A stretch of DNA of 64,000 bases from Pseudomonas pergaminensis (GCF_024112395.2 NZ_CP078013.2:6418501-6482500), one strand, 5' to 3'. Shown: positions 28,029 to 38,521, counted from the first letter of the stretch. Translations and numbers: made by a program. The notes: generated from the sequence alone by a model not told the origin.

Positions 28029-31009
28029 CACGGCAATGTCGACAACGGCACGCGGTACAACGCATCACCCGGCTCGGCATCGCCAAAACGGACCCAGTTG
28101 GCCACGTCATTGTGGAAGGTTTCGTAGAGACGGATCTTCGAATCCAGCTCGTCGATAAAGTCTTCCTGCTCGGCCACGCTCAACGACAACCACAGGTCCT
28201 GGGTCATGTTCAGCGACTTGCTGCGGTACGGCAGGCCTTCCAGGTATTCACCCAGAATGCCGCCGTCGGCCAGGTTGCCGCCCTTGCGCAAGGCTTGCGG
28301 GTCGCGGCTCATGTAGGCCGACGCGCTGGCAATTTCCTGGAAGAAGTCCTTGGGCGAGGTCTGGGTCTTGCGCGCCGCGTCGACAATCAGTTTCAGCGAC
28401 TGCTGCAGGTCGTTGAGCTGCAGCTTGGTCAGCATCACGCACACCTGGAACGCCGGCAGCGCCGGGTTGGTCAGGTCGCGGTCGGCGGTCCAGGCGCTGA
28501 CCAGTTGCGGCGCCTGGCTCGCGGCTTTGCGCCCGAGGAAATCCATGTGCATGGCATAACCGACGGCTGCGGATTTGTCCGCCAGGCTCGGTGCGCTGTT
28601 CAGCAATGGCACCGGCTGCGGCGTATTGCTGCGCACCTGGTGCACAAGGTTGGCGAACACCGTGCCGATCTCATCCACACGTTCACCGAGCTTGCGCACA
28701 TCGCCACCGGGCACCGCCGTGTACAGGTCGCCAATCTGCGGGTTGGCGTCGGCGGTGAGGACGCGGTACTGGCTCTCGGCGCCGGCATGGGTTTTCTTGC
28801 CGGCGTCGGTGCGCAGGTGCAAGGCGTAGATCTTGATCTGCTTGCCCAGCGCGGCCTGACGCACTTCGGCTTCGTTCATCTGGGTGGCGGCAAACGGATC
28901 GTTCTTGCGCAGCGCGCCGGCGTCGGTGACCAGCAGGATGATGCGCCCGCCGTAGCCGGACCAATCCATGCCATCCACCGCCTGCATCACCCCGGCGAAC
29001 GCGTCTTCGTTGAAGGAATGGCTGGACACGGTGGACGCCTTGACCTGGCGCGCCATGTCGAGAAACCGCTGCGGGTCGCGGCCCTGGTCAAGGGTGATCA
29101 GGGTCTTGGCCACGTATTCCAGGCCGGGGGTTTTCTTGATGCTGCTGCGAAACCCCACCATGCCGAAGCTGACGCTGTCCAACTCGCCCCGCTCGGCGAT
29201 GCGAGTTTGCAGTTCGTGCACCACGTCGCGAACCTGGTCGATATAGGGCTGCATCGACACGGTGGTGTCCACTACCAGCACCACGGCCGTGCGGAAGGCA
29301 TCGGCGTTGGCCTTGAGCACCGGCGTCGAGGGCTTGGCCGCTGCGCTGCTGCCGGGGTCGATGGAGGCCACGTTGAGCAACTGCACAGGCTGGCCGTTCT
29401 CGTCGAAGCTCTCTTTGGAATCGAAGATTGGTAGCAGGTAGAACTGATTCTGCGGCACTGCGCTGGCGCTCGGTTCCAAGGCCAGGACCTGGCTGTTGTC
29501 TTCGCTGTTTTTCTGCGCCTTGGCCAGGACGCCTTTGGCTGCGGCGGGATCGGCCAGCAGTTTTTCCACTTCGCCGGATTGGCGCAGGAACATCACCGGC
29601 GCCCGGCCCGAACGCTCGGTGAACTTGAGCACCAGGCTCTGTTTCCAGTCGCTGACCTGCGACGCAGGCAACCAACCATCGCTGCGGCCATCGGTGGCGG
29701 CACCGACACGCACCCAGGGGCTGCCGTCGACGTCCTTGCGCTGGTAAACGTAGAGCACGGAAAACGCCGGCAGGGCTTTGCCCGGCGCGCTGCCGGCGTC
29801 AGCGGAAAGCGTGGCGCCCGGTTTGCTCAACACGCGCTGAAACAGGGTCTTCTTGCCCGCCATCAGCAACGGACGCTGGCCGCCATCAACTTCGGCTACC
29901 GCGGGTGGCGGCGTGACTTGCGGCACCACCGCAGCCGGCGGCTTGGCAACAGGCTCATCGCTGCCACTCAACCACCAGTAACTGGCACCACCGATGGCCA
30001 AGGCAACCGCCACCGCAACCGCCGCCAGCGCCAACACCGGGCCACGGCGCTGTTCGGAGACGGCGTTGTGTTGCGTTGGGGTCACCACCCGCTGGCGCAC
30101 GACAGGTTGCGGCTGCGGCTTATCGGTCGGAATATCGATGGAGACCGGAGTCATGCCCGCCAAGTCGAAGCTCAACGGGATAGGCAGCGGTCGCACCAGG
30201 GTGGCCTCCGGCGACTCTGCCGGCAGGTTATCCAGCGCCGCCAGCAACGCCGCCGCATCCGGGAAACGTTCCGCCGGGTCCTTGGCCAACAGCTTGCGCA
30301 ACACCTCCTGGTAGCGGCCATGGTGCACCGGCAGTTCCGGCAACGGCTCGGTCAAGTGCGCCAGCGCCGTGGACAGCGCGTCAGTGCCGTTGTATGGCAG
30401 TTTGCCGACCAGGATTTCATACAGCACCACACCCAACGCATACAGGTCGGCCCGGCCATCGATTTCCTGGCCGCGCGCCTGCTCCGGGCTCATGTAGCTC
30501 GGTGTGCCCACGGCGAACCCGGCCTGGGTGAACTGGGTGCGATCATCCAGCGACTTGGCGATACCAAAGTCGGACAGCACCGCCGTGCCATCGGCGCGGA
30601 ACAGAATGTTCGCCGGTTTCACATCGCGGTGCACCAGGCCCTGGGCATGGGCATAGCCCAGCGCCGAGGCGACCTGGCGGATCAGCGTGACGCCCTGCTC
30701 CGGCGTCATGCCGGCCGCGATGCGCTCCTTGAGCGTACCGTTGGGCAGGTATTCCATGGCCATGTAATACAGCTCACCGACATTGCCGATGTCATGGATG
30801 GTCACCGTGTGCGGGTGCGACAAGCGCGCCAGGGTCTTGCCCTCGCGCAGGAAACGCTCGCAAAAACTCGGGTCGGCCGCCAGCGCCGCCGCCATCACCT
30901 TCAATGCCACCTTGCGCTCCAGCGAGCGCTGGGTCGCCAGGTACACGCTGGCCATGGCGCCTTCGCCGATCTCGCCTTCGATGTCATAACCGGGGATGAC
31001 GATGTTCAT
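28028..31009 (-). CDS. ppkA: T6SS Ser/Thr kinase PpkA with von Willebrand A domain
   Basis: The 993-residue protein phosphorylates the FHA protein to switch the secretion system on. The N-terminal Hanks kinase (about 8-260) shows the glycine loop GEGAMASVY, ALKV with K37, catalytic HRDVKPANI with D129, DFG at 147-149, and MSPE. A membrane helix lies near 330-352 (LALAAVAVAVALAIGGASYWW). The periplasmic part holds a vWA domain with the MIDAS-like DTTVSM near 590, flanked by SH3-like text (SPWVRVGAATDGRSDGWLPASQV). The gene overlaps pppA by 4 bases. All kinase residues needed for activity are present. Confidence 0.94.
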   Translation of the reverse strand: MNIVIPGYDIEGEIGEGAMASVYLATQRSLERKVALKVMAAALAADPSFCERFLREGKTLARLSHPHTVTIHDIGNVGELYYMAMEYLPNGTLKERIAAGMTPEQGVTLIRQVASALGYAHAQGLVHRDVKPANILFRADGTAVLSDFGIAKSLDDRTQFTQAGFAVGTPSYMSPEQARGQEIDGRADLYALGVVLYEILVGKLPYNGTDALSTALAHLTEPLPELPVHHGRYQEVLRKLLAKDPAERFPDAAALLAALDNLPAESPEATLVRPLPIPLSFDLAGMTPVSIDIPTDKPQPQPVVRQRVVTPTQHNAVSEQRRGPVLALAAVAVAVALAIGGASYWWLSGSDEPVAKPPAAVVPQVTPPPAVAEVDGGQRPLLMAGKKTLFQRVLSKPGATLSADAGSAPGKALPAFSVLYVYQRKDVDGSPWVRVGAATDGRSDGWLPASQVSDWKQSLVLKFTERSGRAPVMFLRQSGEVEKLLADPAAAKGVLAKAQKNSEDNSQVLALEPSASAVPQNQFYLLPIFDSKESFDENGQPVQLLNVASIDPGSSAAAKPSTPVLKANADAFRTAVVLVVDTTVSMQPYIDQVRDVVHELQTRIAERGELDSVSFGMVGFRSSIKKTPGLEYVAKTLITLDQGRDPQRFLDMARQVKASTVSSHSFNEDAFAGVMQAVDGMDWSGYGGRIILLVTDAGALRKNDPFAATQMNEAEVRQAALGKQIKIYALHLRTDAGKKTHAGAESQYRVLTADANPQIGDLYTAVPGGDVRKLGERVDEIGTVFANLVHQVRSNTPQPVPLLNSAPSLADKSAAVGYAMHMDFLGRKAASQAPQLVSAWTADRDLTNPALPAFQVCVMLTKLQLNDLQQSLKLIVDAARKTQTSPKDFFQEIASASAYMSRDPQALRKGGNLADGGILGEYLEGLPYRSKSLNMTQDLWLSLSVAEQEDFIDELDSKIRLYETFHNDVANWVRFGDAEPGDALYRVPLSTLP

Positions 31010-31725
31010 GGCGATACCTTCACGACGATGGCGGTGATGTTGTCCGGCGCCCCCCGGTTGAGCCCCAGGTGCACCAGGCTGCGCACGATTTCATCTGGCG
31101 CGTCGTGGCTGAGCACTTCGCGGATCTCATGGTCTTCGACGGTCTTGTTCAGGCCGTCGCTGCATAGCAGGTAGCTGTCACCGGGGGCGATCAGCAGGTC
31201 GACCACCGCCAGGTCCAGGTGGGCTTCCACGCCAATGGCGCGGGTGACGATATTGGCGCGCGGATGGGTGCGGGCATCGGCTTCGCTGAGCAGGCCGCTG
31301 TCTTGCAGGTCCTGGACGTAGCTGTGGTCGCGGGAGATGCCTTCGAGCACCCCGTCGCGCAAGCGGTACAAGCGACTGTCGCCGGCCCACAGGCACACGC
31401 CGCGCAGGCCACGGGCGGCCAACAGCACCACCGTGCTGCCCATCATGGTCACGCCACGGTTGGCGGTTTCTTCGCGCACGGCCGTGTTGATGCGAAGCAA
31501 GTCGTTGCGCAGCGCCGCCGTGTATTCATCCAGGGAGCGCCCCACCGGCACGCTGCGCAGGCTGTCGACGATCAGGCTGCTCACGTAGTCCCCGGCCGCA
31601 TGCCCGCCCATGCCGTCGGCCACCACCCACAGGCGGTTTTCCGGCAGGTCCAGGCAGGCGTCTTCGTTGACCTGACGGACCATGCCCACATGGCTTTTGC
31701 TCGCGGATTTGTACGTCGACCCCAT
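31006..31725 (-). CDS. pppA: T6SS PP2C-type phosphatase PppA
   Basis: The 239-residue phosphatase reverses PpkA phosphorylation of the FHA protein. It has the PP2C/Stp1 motifs: VRQVNEDA, WVVADGMGGHAAGD, GSTVVLLAARG, WAGDSRLYRLRDG, DHSYVQ, LLCSDGLNKTV and NITAIVV. It is cytoplasmic with no membrane segment. Its ATG (31725) directly follows the tagF stop and its end overlaps ppkA, so the kinase-phosphatase pair is tightly coupled. Confidence 0.95.
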   Translation of the reverse strand: MGSTYKSASKSHVGMVRQVNEDACLDLPENRLWVVADGMGGHAAGDYVSSLIVDSLRSVPVGRSLDEYTAALRNDLLRINTAVREETANRGVTMMGSTVVLLAARGLRGVCLWAGDSRLYRLRDGVLEGISRDHSYVQDLQDSGLLSEADARTHPRANIVTRAIGVEAHLDLAVVDLLIAPGDSYLLCSDGLNKTVEDHEIREVLSHDAPDEIVRSLVHLGLNRGAPDNITAIVVKVSP

Positions 31726-32379
31726 CTACACCACACCTTCTTGTCCGAGCAAAAACTGCGCAAAATCGCTGGCGGCAGGCAGGCCCTGACACCGCAACAA
31801 ACCAGGGGAAATACGTTGTGAACCACGGCCCCACCACAGGCTGGCGCCTTCGCAGGCCTGTTCGGTCAGTGCGCTCATACGCCCGTGGGACACAGTGGCG
31901 GCCACCCGCTGCAAGCCGGCGAAACGGCTGCCCACGGCACGCGGCTCGCTCGGAGGGAAACCCAGGCCATCGAGGCCTTCATTGAAGCTTTCGAAGGTGG
32001 CACCGGAATCCAGGGTGCTGAGCAACAGTGCTTCGGCCTGTTCGAACCAGCTGTCCGGACCACCCACCAGCGAGGCAGGGTTGGTGTCGTGATCGAGTAA
32101 CGCCACCACCGCCAGCGGGAAATAGCGCCCCACCCGATCGATGCTCGGCATCACCACGCCTGCCGCCGCGTCCGGACCGCACACGCCCGGTGCCAACACA
32201 AAGCGCCACAGCGGGCTGACCAGGTAGGTGTTGAGCCAGTCTGCGCCGAGGCTGTTCTGACTGGCGAGCAAACCCGCCGCCAGCCAACTGTCCCACGGGC
32301 CGACAAAACTCTGAGGCAAGGCGCGGCTGACAAAGTCACCGCGGCTGGCCAACTTGCCGTAGAAGCCCAGGGTCGTCAT
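31726..32379 (-). CDS. tagF: T6SS post-translational repressor TagF
   Basis: The 217-residue protein is a DUF2094 family member: GFYGKLASRGDFVSRALPQSFVGPWDSWLAAGL is the family N-terminus, and WRFVLAPGVCG and PSIDRVGRYFPL follow. In P. aeruginosa TagF restrains H1-T6SS firing independently of the TagQRST-PpkA route. In some species TagF is fused to PppA; here the two are separate but adjacent genes. It overlaps tssM by 4 bases. Confidence 0.92.
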   Translation of the reverse strand: MTTLGFYGKLASRGDFVSRALPQSFVGPWDSWLAAGLLASQNSLGADWLNTYLVSPLWRFVLAPGVCGPDAAAGVVMPSIDRVGRYFPLAVVALLDHDTNPASLVGGPDSWFEQAEALLLSTLDSGATFESFNEGLDGLGFPPSEPRAVGSRFAGLQRVAATVSHGRMSALTEQACEGASLWWGRGSQRISPGLLRCQGLPAASDFAQFLLGQEGVV

Positions 32380-35300
32380 AGCCGCTCCGGCAGGCTGAAG
32401 CCACTGAGCACGCGGCTCTTGAACGGGTTGAAGGCGCTGTTGGCGCGCAGTTCGTAGGCGATGCTCGCACCGTCGACGCGCAGGCGCAGGTTGAAACGGT
32501 CCGGCGAATTACCGGCGGTGAGGTCCGATTGTTCCAGCAAGCGGAACCAGGCCCACGGTCCGTCCAGCGTCACACCCGAACGGCCACTGGCCGAGGGCGG
32601 CATGATGGAGATACGCACCACGCCAATGCTGCCGGGGTTCGGCCATTGCATCGCCACTGGGCGGCTGGGGCCGTGGTCGTAGCTCAATTGCTGGCCGTCG
32701 AGGTCAAGCAGGAACTGAGTGATGGTCGGGTCCATCGACACCGGCTTGAGTTCGAAACGCACGATGGGCTGGGTGCCACCCGAGCGGAAGAACGCATCGC
32801 GGATCGTCGCTGCGCGCTGGAAGGTTTGCAGCACGCCCGGAGCAATGCCGAGCTTCTGCGCCGCGCCCGGCTGCCAGCGCCAGGTCTGCGCCGAGGTGTC
32901 CACGTAAGGTTGCAGGTATTTGCGGAAGTAATTGTCCATCACCCCGCCCACGCCGAAGAACTGCCCGAAGTCATCCAGGGTGGCATCCCGCGCGCTGCCG
33001 GGCGACATCGGGTAGCGGCCGGCCAGGGACTGGCGATACACGTTGACCACTTCGCTGACCCAGGCCGCGTTCAGCTGGTTACGCACGCCGCCCATCATGC
33101 TGTTGGTGGTGGAGTTGACCACCGACTTGACCATGCCCTGCACCAACGGTGGCTGGCGCTCGGCGTTCAGGCTGACCCGCGTGGCCGCAGCCGCCGCCTG
33201 GTTCTTCGCCTCGCCGAGCAACGCATCGCCGCTGGCGCCGACCATGGCGCTGACCTGCACATACAGTGCATTCATATCGGTGAGCAGGCCATCGATGGCC
33301 GCCGGCTCGCCTTCGTTCTTGCTGACGATGCTGTTGAGCTCGGCAAAATGCGCGGTCACCGGATCATCCGCCGCAGCAGGTGCATTGGCGGTCGGTTGCT
33401 CCTGGCCGAGCAAGCTGCCCAGGCGCTCCTTGAGCTTGTCGACGCCACCTTCTACCGGCACGCCTTTGGCGGCCAGTTGGCGCTCTTCGGCTTGCAGGTC
33501 GGTTTCCTTGGCCACGGCCACCAGCAGTTTTTTCAGCGGCGAGCTCGGGCCGGAAATCACCCGCAGTACGTCGGCCGCCTGGGCCACGCTGGTGATCGGC
33601 ACGAAGTCGATGTCCGCCAGCAACGCATCCCACTGGCGCTGGTAATCCTGGAAATACAGGCGACGCACATCGGCGGCGAGGCTCACCACGTTCTGCTGGT
33701 CGGCCTGTTCGTGCCCCAACACCCACTGCTCTTCAGCCAGGGTGCCGGTCTGGTTCAGGCTGCTCAGCAAAAACGCCTGGCGATAGCCCTTCGCGGTGAA
33801 GAACCCACTCAACGGCTCGCCAAGCGGTTTGCCACTTTTGCGGCTGAACACCAGCGCCGCGTCACGGCCGGCAGCTTCGTTGAGGCGAAAGTCCGGGATG
33901 CCTTCGGGCAGTTTCTGGCGCTTGACCCGGTCATACACACGCTGGGCAACCGGCAGTTGTTGCAACTGACGACGCAGGTCATCGATCAGGCGTGGGTCGA
34001 GGCGAGCACTCGGTGGATGGCGTTCGAACAGCGCCTGCAAGTGCCCGGCCAGTGCCTGGCGCTGATCGGCCGGCAGGTCGCGGGGCAGGTTGCGGTCCCA
34101 GTCGAGAGCGATCCAGGCCTTGATGAAATCCGGGTCGTAATGCTCGGTATCCGCCAGCATCAAGTAAGCCTTGAGGCCTTCGTAGAGGAAGTCGGAATTG
34201 CCGCCGCCGTGCAGTTGCTCTTCGATGCGCGTCACCAGGCGTGGCGCGAACACGGCGATCAGCAGCTTGCGGTAGACACTGGCGGACTCGGCTTCGAGCA
34301 TATCGCCCTGGTACAGCCCCAGGCCCTCGGACCAGCTCGGCGAGTCGCCCGCCAGGTTCTTCACGGCGTTGAGCAACGGCAATACGGCGAGCACTTCACG
34401 CTGCGCCGGGCTCAGGTTCTGCACGGTCTGGCCCAGCGGTGCGACCTTCTGGTCGACCTGGGTGATATAGGCCTGGTTGGCGCGGTAACTCACCCACCAC
34501 AGGCCGCTGACTACCACGACCAGTGCCACGGTGGCGGCCAGCACCCCGCGTGCAATCCACTTGCGCCGACGCTCGACCTTCGGGTTCACTCCCACCAAGC
34601 CACGCTCGGCAAACGCCACCGCAGTGAAGAGTTTTTCGATGAAGTAACTGCGCCCGGTGCCGCTCTGGCGCGCCAGGTGCTGGCGGTCCAGGTTCATGCT
34701 TTGAGCCATGGCGCCGATCAGGCGGTCGATCGGGCTGCCTTCCTGGGTACCGCTGGTGAAATACACACCACGCAGCAACACGCGCTCTTCAAAGGCATTG
34801 GGCTTGAACACGCCTTCGAGGAAGCTTTGCAGGCAATCCTTCAACGCGCCGAACTGCTGCGGGAAGCCGTAGATCAGGTCGCGCCGCGCCGGGTCGCGTT
34901 CCTGTTGCAGGCGCTCGACCAGGCGTTCGTTGAGGCGCTGTTCCAGGCCCGCGAACTCGCTTTGCAGGTGTGCCAACGGGCTGTCGCTGTTCTTGCCGTC
35001 GTCCAGGGCAAAGGTCATGCCCCACACCTGGGCGCGCTCTTCCTTGCTCAGGTTGTCGAAGAACTCCATGAAGCCTGGCACCAGGTCGAGCTTGGTCAGC
35101 ATCAGGTAGATCGGGAAGCGCACGCCCAGTTGGGTGTACAGCTCCTGGATCCGCAAGCGGATGGCGGCGGCGTGGGCGGCGCGCTCGGCGTCGGTGCCGA
35201 GCAACAGGTCCGACAGGCTGATGGCGATGAAGGCACCGTCGATAGGCCGGCGCGAGCGCTGCTTTTTCAGCAGGTCGAGGAAGCCCAGCCACGCGGCTTT

Positions 35301-35876
35301 ATCCACCGTGGAGTTGCTGTCCTGGGTGGTGTAGCGCCCAGCGGTATCGAGCAATACCGCCTGATCGGTAAACCACCAGTCGCAGTTGCGCGTGCCGCCA
35401 ACACCACGCACGGCACCGGCGCCCAACTGTGCGGCCAGCGGGAAGTGCAGGCCGGAGTTGACCAGCGCCGTGGTCTTGCCCGAACCCGGCGGGCCGATGA
35501 TCACGTACCACGGCAGCTCGTAGAGGTTGCGGCGTTCATCGCCACCCAGCTTGGCCTTCTTCAGCAGCGCCAGGGCCTCGTCCATGCGCTGGCGCAGGGT
35601 GCTGAGTTCTTCGGCGGTGGCGACGCTGTTGGGGTCTGCCGGGGTTTCGGCGGCCAGGCTGCGCATCACTTCGGCGGCCTGGCGACGGGCCTGGATAATG
35701 CGGAACACGCGGTAGGCAATCCACACCGCGAACACTAGGATGATCAGCGCCCAGCGGCGCCCTTCCGGCACCAGCACGTCGAGCAACGGCCCGACAAACC
35801 AGATGATCAGGCTCAGGGCGATCAGGCCCAGCACGGGAATCACCCAGCGAATCATGAAACTGAAAAACGCCTTCAC
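32376..35876 (-). CDS. tssM: T6SS membrane core component TssM (IcmF)
   Basis: The 1166-residue inner-membrane protein forms, with TssL and TssJ, the envelope-spanning complex. Two N-terminal helices (about 10-32 and 42-60) precede a cytoplasmic NTPase domain with Walker A GPPGSGKTTAL (128-138). A third helix near 445-465 (GVLAATVALVVVVSGLWWVSY) leads to the large periplasmic region that binds TssJ. An intact Walker A resembles the ATPase-competent IcmF subgroup. It overlaps tssL by 4 bases. Confidence 0.95.
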   Translation of the reverse strand: MKAFFSFMIRWVIPVLGLIALSLIIWFVGPLLDVLVPEGRRWALIILVFAVWIAYRVFRIIQARRQAAEVMRSLAAETPADPNSVATAEELSTLRQRMDEALALLKKAKLGGDERRNLYELPWYVIIGPPGSGKTTALVNSGLHFPLAAQLGAGAVRGVGGTRNCDWWFTDQAVLLDTAGRYTTQDSNSTVDKAAWLGFLDLLKKQRSRRPIDGAFIAISLSDLLLGTDAERAAHAAAIRLRIQELYTQLGVRFPIYLMLTKLDLVPGFMEFFDNLSKEERAQVWGMTFALDDGKNSDSPLAHLQSEFAGLEQRLNERLVERLQQERDPARRDLIYGFPQQFGALKDCLQSFLEGVFKPNAFEERVLLRGVYFTSGTQEGSPIDRLIGAMAQSMNLDRQHLARQSGTGRSYFIEKLFTAVAFAERGLVGVNPKVERRRKWIARGVLAATVALVVVVSGLWWVSYRANQAYITQVDQKVAPLGQTVQNLSPAQREVLAVLPLLNAVKNLAGDSPSWSEGLGLYQGDMLEAESASVYRKLLIAVFAPRLVTRIEEQLHGGGNSDFLYEGLKAYLMLADTEHYDPDFIKAWIALDWDRNLPRDLPADQRQALAGHLQALFERHPPSARLDPRLIDDLRRQLQQLPVAQRVYDRVKRQKLPEGIPDFRLNEAAGRDAALVFSRKSGKPLGEPLSGFFTAKGYRQAFLLSSLNQTGTLAEEQWVLGHEQADQQNVVSLAADVRRLYFQDYQRQWDALLADIDFVPITSVAQAADVLRVISGPSSPLKKLLVAVAKETDLQAEERQLAAKGVPVEGGVDKLKERLGSLLGQEQPTANAPAAADDPVTAHFAELNSIVSKNEGEPAAIDGLLTDMNALYVQVSAMVGASGDALLGEAKNQAAAAATRVSLNAERQPPLVQGMVKSVVNSTTNSMMGGVRNQLNAAWVSEVVNVYRQSLAGRYPMSPGSARDATLDDFGQFFGVGGVMDNYFRKYLQPYVDTSAQTWRWQPGAAQKLGIAPGVLQTFQRAATIRDAFFRSGGTQPIVRFELKPVSMDPTITQFLLDLDGQQLSYDHGPSRPVAMQWPNPGSIGVVRISIMPPSASGRSGVTLDGPWAWFRLLEQSDLTAGNSPDRFNLRLRVDGASIAYELRANSAFNPFKSRVLSGFSLPERL

Positions 35877-37162
35877 TCGACGCCCTCCGCCAATACGGTG
35901 ATTTCAACCCGACGATTGCGGGCGCGGCCTTCTGCGGTGGCGTTGGTCGCCACCGGCTCGGTGTCGCTTCGGCCCTCGGCGCTGAAGCGCTCCGCCTGGC
36001 CAGTCTTGGCCGCGAGGATTTCCAGCACAGACTTGGCCCGTGCTTCCGACAGCGCCCAGTTGGACGGGAAGCGCAGCGTGGCAATCGGGCGGTTGTCGCT
36101 GTGCCCGGTCACCCGCACCTGGCCTTTCACTTTGCGGATGGCATCGGCGATGCGCAGCATCAGCGGTTGGTAGTCATCGACAATGCTGGAGCTGGCGGAC
36201 GCAAACAGCTCGTCGCCACGGATGGTCACCACTGAACGGTCGACCGCATCTTCCACGGCAACGCGCCCGGCCTTGATGTCTTCCACCAGGAAACCGGCCA
36301 GGCGTGGGCGCTCGATGACTTTGGGCTGCGCCACCGGACGGTCGATGGCCTGCACCGGGATTTCGCCCAACGCGTGAATATTCTTGAACACCGGCTCGGC
36401 ATCCGACGCCAGCTTGAGGCGCAAGCCAAACAGCAGCGCCAGCAACAACGCCACGCCGATGGCCACGGCGATCCATGGCGGCATGAATTGCGCCAGGCGA
36501 TCCCGCGCCACGGTCACGCCGCGCCAGTGTGGCGACAGTTCACGTTCGTGTTCGCCACGGGCGCTGCGAATGGCGGCAGCCGTGCGTTCACGCAGGGTTT
36601 CCAACTGACTGCGGCCGTCGTTCATTACGCGATAACGGCCTTCAAAACCCAGGCACATGCACAGGTACAGCAGCTCCAGCAGGTACAGGCGTTCCCGTGG
36701 GCTTTGCAGGCAGTGGTCGAGCAACTGGAAGACTTTTTCGCCGCCCCAGGCTTCGTTGTGCACGGTGATCAGCAGGCTCTGCTTGCCCCAGTCACTGGTG
36801 CTGCCCCAAGGCGTGCTCAACACCGCTTCATCCAGCGCGGTGCACAGCGCGTAACGAGCCAGCAGCACTTCATTACGTGCAATACCGGCCGCTTCGGCAC
36901 GCTCTTCGAACTGGCGCAGGTAGGCCAACAACTGCGCGCGCAGGCTGGCCGGCGCCGGGTGGGCGATGGTATTGCGCAGGCGCGTCAGCAGGGCCAGCAA
37001 GGGGCCGGCGGCACTTTCCAGCGGGTTGAGGCCCTGGCTTTTGCCGGTGAGCATTGGCGCGGCTGGCATGGCCAGCGGCGACGGTTCGGCACGCACAGGT
37101 TCCGGCGCCCGGCCACCCGGACGCGGCATGAACTGGGTGCGGTCATCATCATTGGGATGCAT
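35873..37162 (-). CDS. tssL: T6SS protein TssL (DotU) with OmpA-like domain
   Basis: The 429-residue protein has a cytoplasmic DotU domain (about 45-215, NPLESAAGPLLALLTRLRNT ... GRYRVMNDGRSQLETLRE), one membrane helix (about 228-250) and a C-terminal OmpA-type peptidoglycan-binding domain (VTGHSDNRPIATLRFPSNWALSEARA ... EGRSDTEPVATN). The extended form anchors the complex to the cell wall. The gene lies 6 bases downstream of tssK, on the same strand. Confidence 0.94.
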   Translation of the reverse strand: MHPNDDDRTQFMPRPGGRAPEPVRAEPSPLAMPAAPMLTGKSQGLNPLESAAGPLLALLTRLRNTIAHPAPASLRAQLLAYLRQFEERAEAAGIARNEVLLARYALCTALDEAVLSTPWGSTSDWGKQSLLITVHNEAWGGEKVFQLLDHCLQSPRERLYLLELLYLCMCLGFEGRYRVMNDGRSQLETLRERTAAAIRSARGEHERELSPHWRGVTVARDRLAQFMPPWIAVAIGVALLLALLFGLRLKLASDAEPVFKNIHALGEIPVQAIDRPVAQPKVIERPRLAGFLVEDIKAGRVAVEDAVDRSVVTIRGDELFASASSSIVDDYQPLMLRIADAIRKVKGQVRVTGHSDNRPIATLRFPSNWALSEARAKSVLEILAAKTGQAERFSAEGRSDTEPVATNATAEGRARNRRVEITVLAEGVE

Positions 37163-37168
37163 CGCGGA

Positions 37169-38503
37169 TTATCCTCGGATCGCCCAGAAGGCCAGGTTCA
37201 AGCCCGGGAACTGCCCGGCGATATGGAAGGCGAAGCCACCGGAGTTGCCCAGCTGTTGCCAAGCCTCGCTGCCGCGATCCAGCTCGTAATAGGTCGAGCC
37301 TGCGTGGTACGGCAATTGGCGCGGCGCCACGGGCAGAGGCAACAGGGTGATGCCCGGCAGTTGCAGGTTGACCAGGTCGCGGATGTGCTCCACCGAACCA
37401 ACCTTGCTCTGCTGGCCGAAGCGTGCGCGCAGGGTTTCGCCGGGGACATCGGCACGCACCACCAGGATGAAACTGGCGTTGTCGAGCAGGGTCTTGTCGG
37501 CCAGCATCGCCACGTGCACGCCGTAGGCTTTCTCCACAATCGGGATTGGCGTGGCCTTGCTGTCGATCAGCATCGACAGCGCTTCACGCAGCGCGGCCAT
37601 CACCGGGGCAAAGCTCAGGGCCAGGTCGTCGTGCTGGTATTGCGGGTATTCCTGGGGACGGCGGCCCGAGGTCGAGAAGGTCGAGAACTCACCGGCCAAG
37701 CTCACCAATTCACTGAAGAAGCGCTCCGGGTGCAGCGGGCTCAACTGGCTCAAATGCTGGATCAGCGGTTGGGCACGGTTGACCAGTTGCAGCAGCATGA
37801 AGTCGGCAATCTCCGACGCGCCACCGGCGCCTGACGCGACTACCCGCCCCGCCAGGGCTTCGCCACGCTGGTGCAGCAAGCCGAGCAATTCACTGCGGAA
37901 CGCGGTCAGCGGCTTGCTCGCGGCGACGTCCAGGACCGGCGGAATGTAGGTGTCGTCGAGCACCAGCGCACGGTCGGCGCGCTTTTCCTTGATGCGTACC
38001 AGGCCGATGGCGGCGTAATCGCTGATGCCATCCTGGGCGGTCAGCAGGCGCAGGGCGCGGGAGCCCACGGCCACCGGAGCGCGGTTTTCGAACGGTGCGT
38101 TGTCGTCACGCACTTCACGGACCTGGCTCACGTAACGCGCGGCTTCCAGGGCTTCGCCTTCCTCCACGGTATCGCGGGCGCCGGCACGCTTGAGCGGCAG
38201 GGCCAGGTACACCAGGCCGTCGCGCAGGTTGTCGTCAATGTTTAGCGGGCTCGGCGCCAGGTCGTCCTGGGGGATGTTGAACGGCGTACCGTCTGGCAGC
38301 AGGCCGCGTGCCGACACGATTGCCAGCTTGCCCTGGGCCAGCAGGCCCTGGTCGATCAGCAACTCGGAAAAACCCCAGGCGCCGGCGGATAACGGACGGC
38401 TACGGGCGTCGATCAGGTTTTCCAGGTAACGGTCATGCTGCTGGAAGTGCTGCGTTCCGATGAACATGCCTTCCGACCAGACCACGCGATTGTTCCAGGA
38501 CAT
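37169..38503 (-). CDS. tssK: T6SS baseplate protein TssK
   Basis: The 444-residue protein links the baseplate wedges to the TssJLM membrane complex. It begins with the family signature VVWSEGMFIGTQHFQQHDRYLENLI and ends with the conserved TYYELDRGSEAWQQL ... FAFHIAGQFPGLNLAFWAI. The length is normal for the family. It lies 18 bases downstream of tssJ in the same operon. Confidence 0.95.
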   Translation of the reverse strand: MSWNNRVVWSEGMFIGTQHFQQHDRYLENLIDARSRPLSAGAWGFSELLIDQGLLAQGKLAIVSARGLLPDGTPFNIPQDDLAPSPLNIDDNLRDGLVYLALPLKRAGARDTVEEGEALEAARYVSQVREVRDDNAPFENRAPVAVGSRALRLLTAQDGISDYAAIGLVRIKEKRADRALVLDDTYIPPVLDVAASKPLTAFRSELLGLLHQRGEALAGRVVASGAGGASEIADFMLLQLVNRAQPLIQHLSQLSPLHPERFFSELVSLAGEFSTFSTSGRRPQEYPQYQHDDLALSFAPVMAALREALSMLIDSKATPIPIVEKAYGVHVAMLADKTLLDNASFILVVRADVPGETLRARFGQQSKVGSVEHIRDLVNLQLPGITLLPLPVAPRQLPYHAGSTYYELDRGSEAWQQLGNSGGFAFHIAGQFPGLNLAFWAIRG

Positions 38504-38521
38504 GGGGGCTCCGATTGCTTC

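Noticed and set aside
32529..35738. Open frame of 1069 codons opposite tssM
   Set aside because: It lies wholly antisense to the well-conserved tssM gene. Its residues are those expected from the complement of GC-rich Pseudomonas codons, and it has no recognisable domain.
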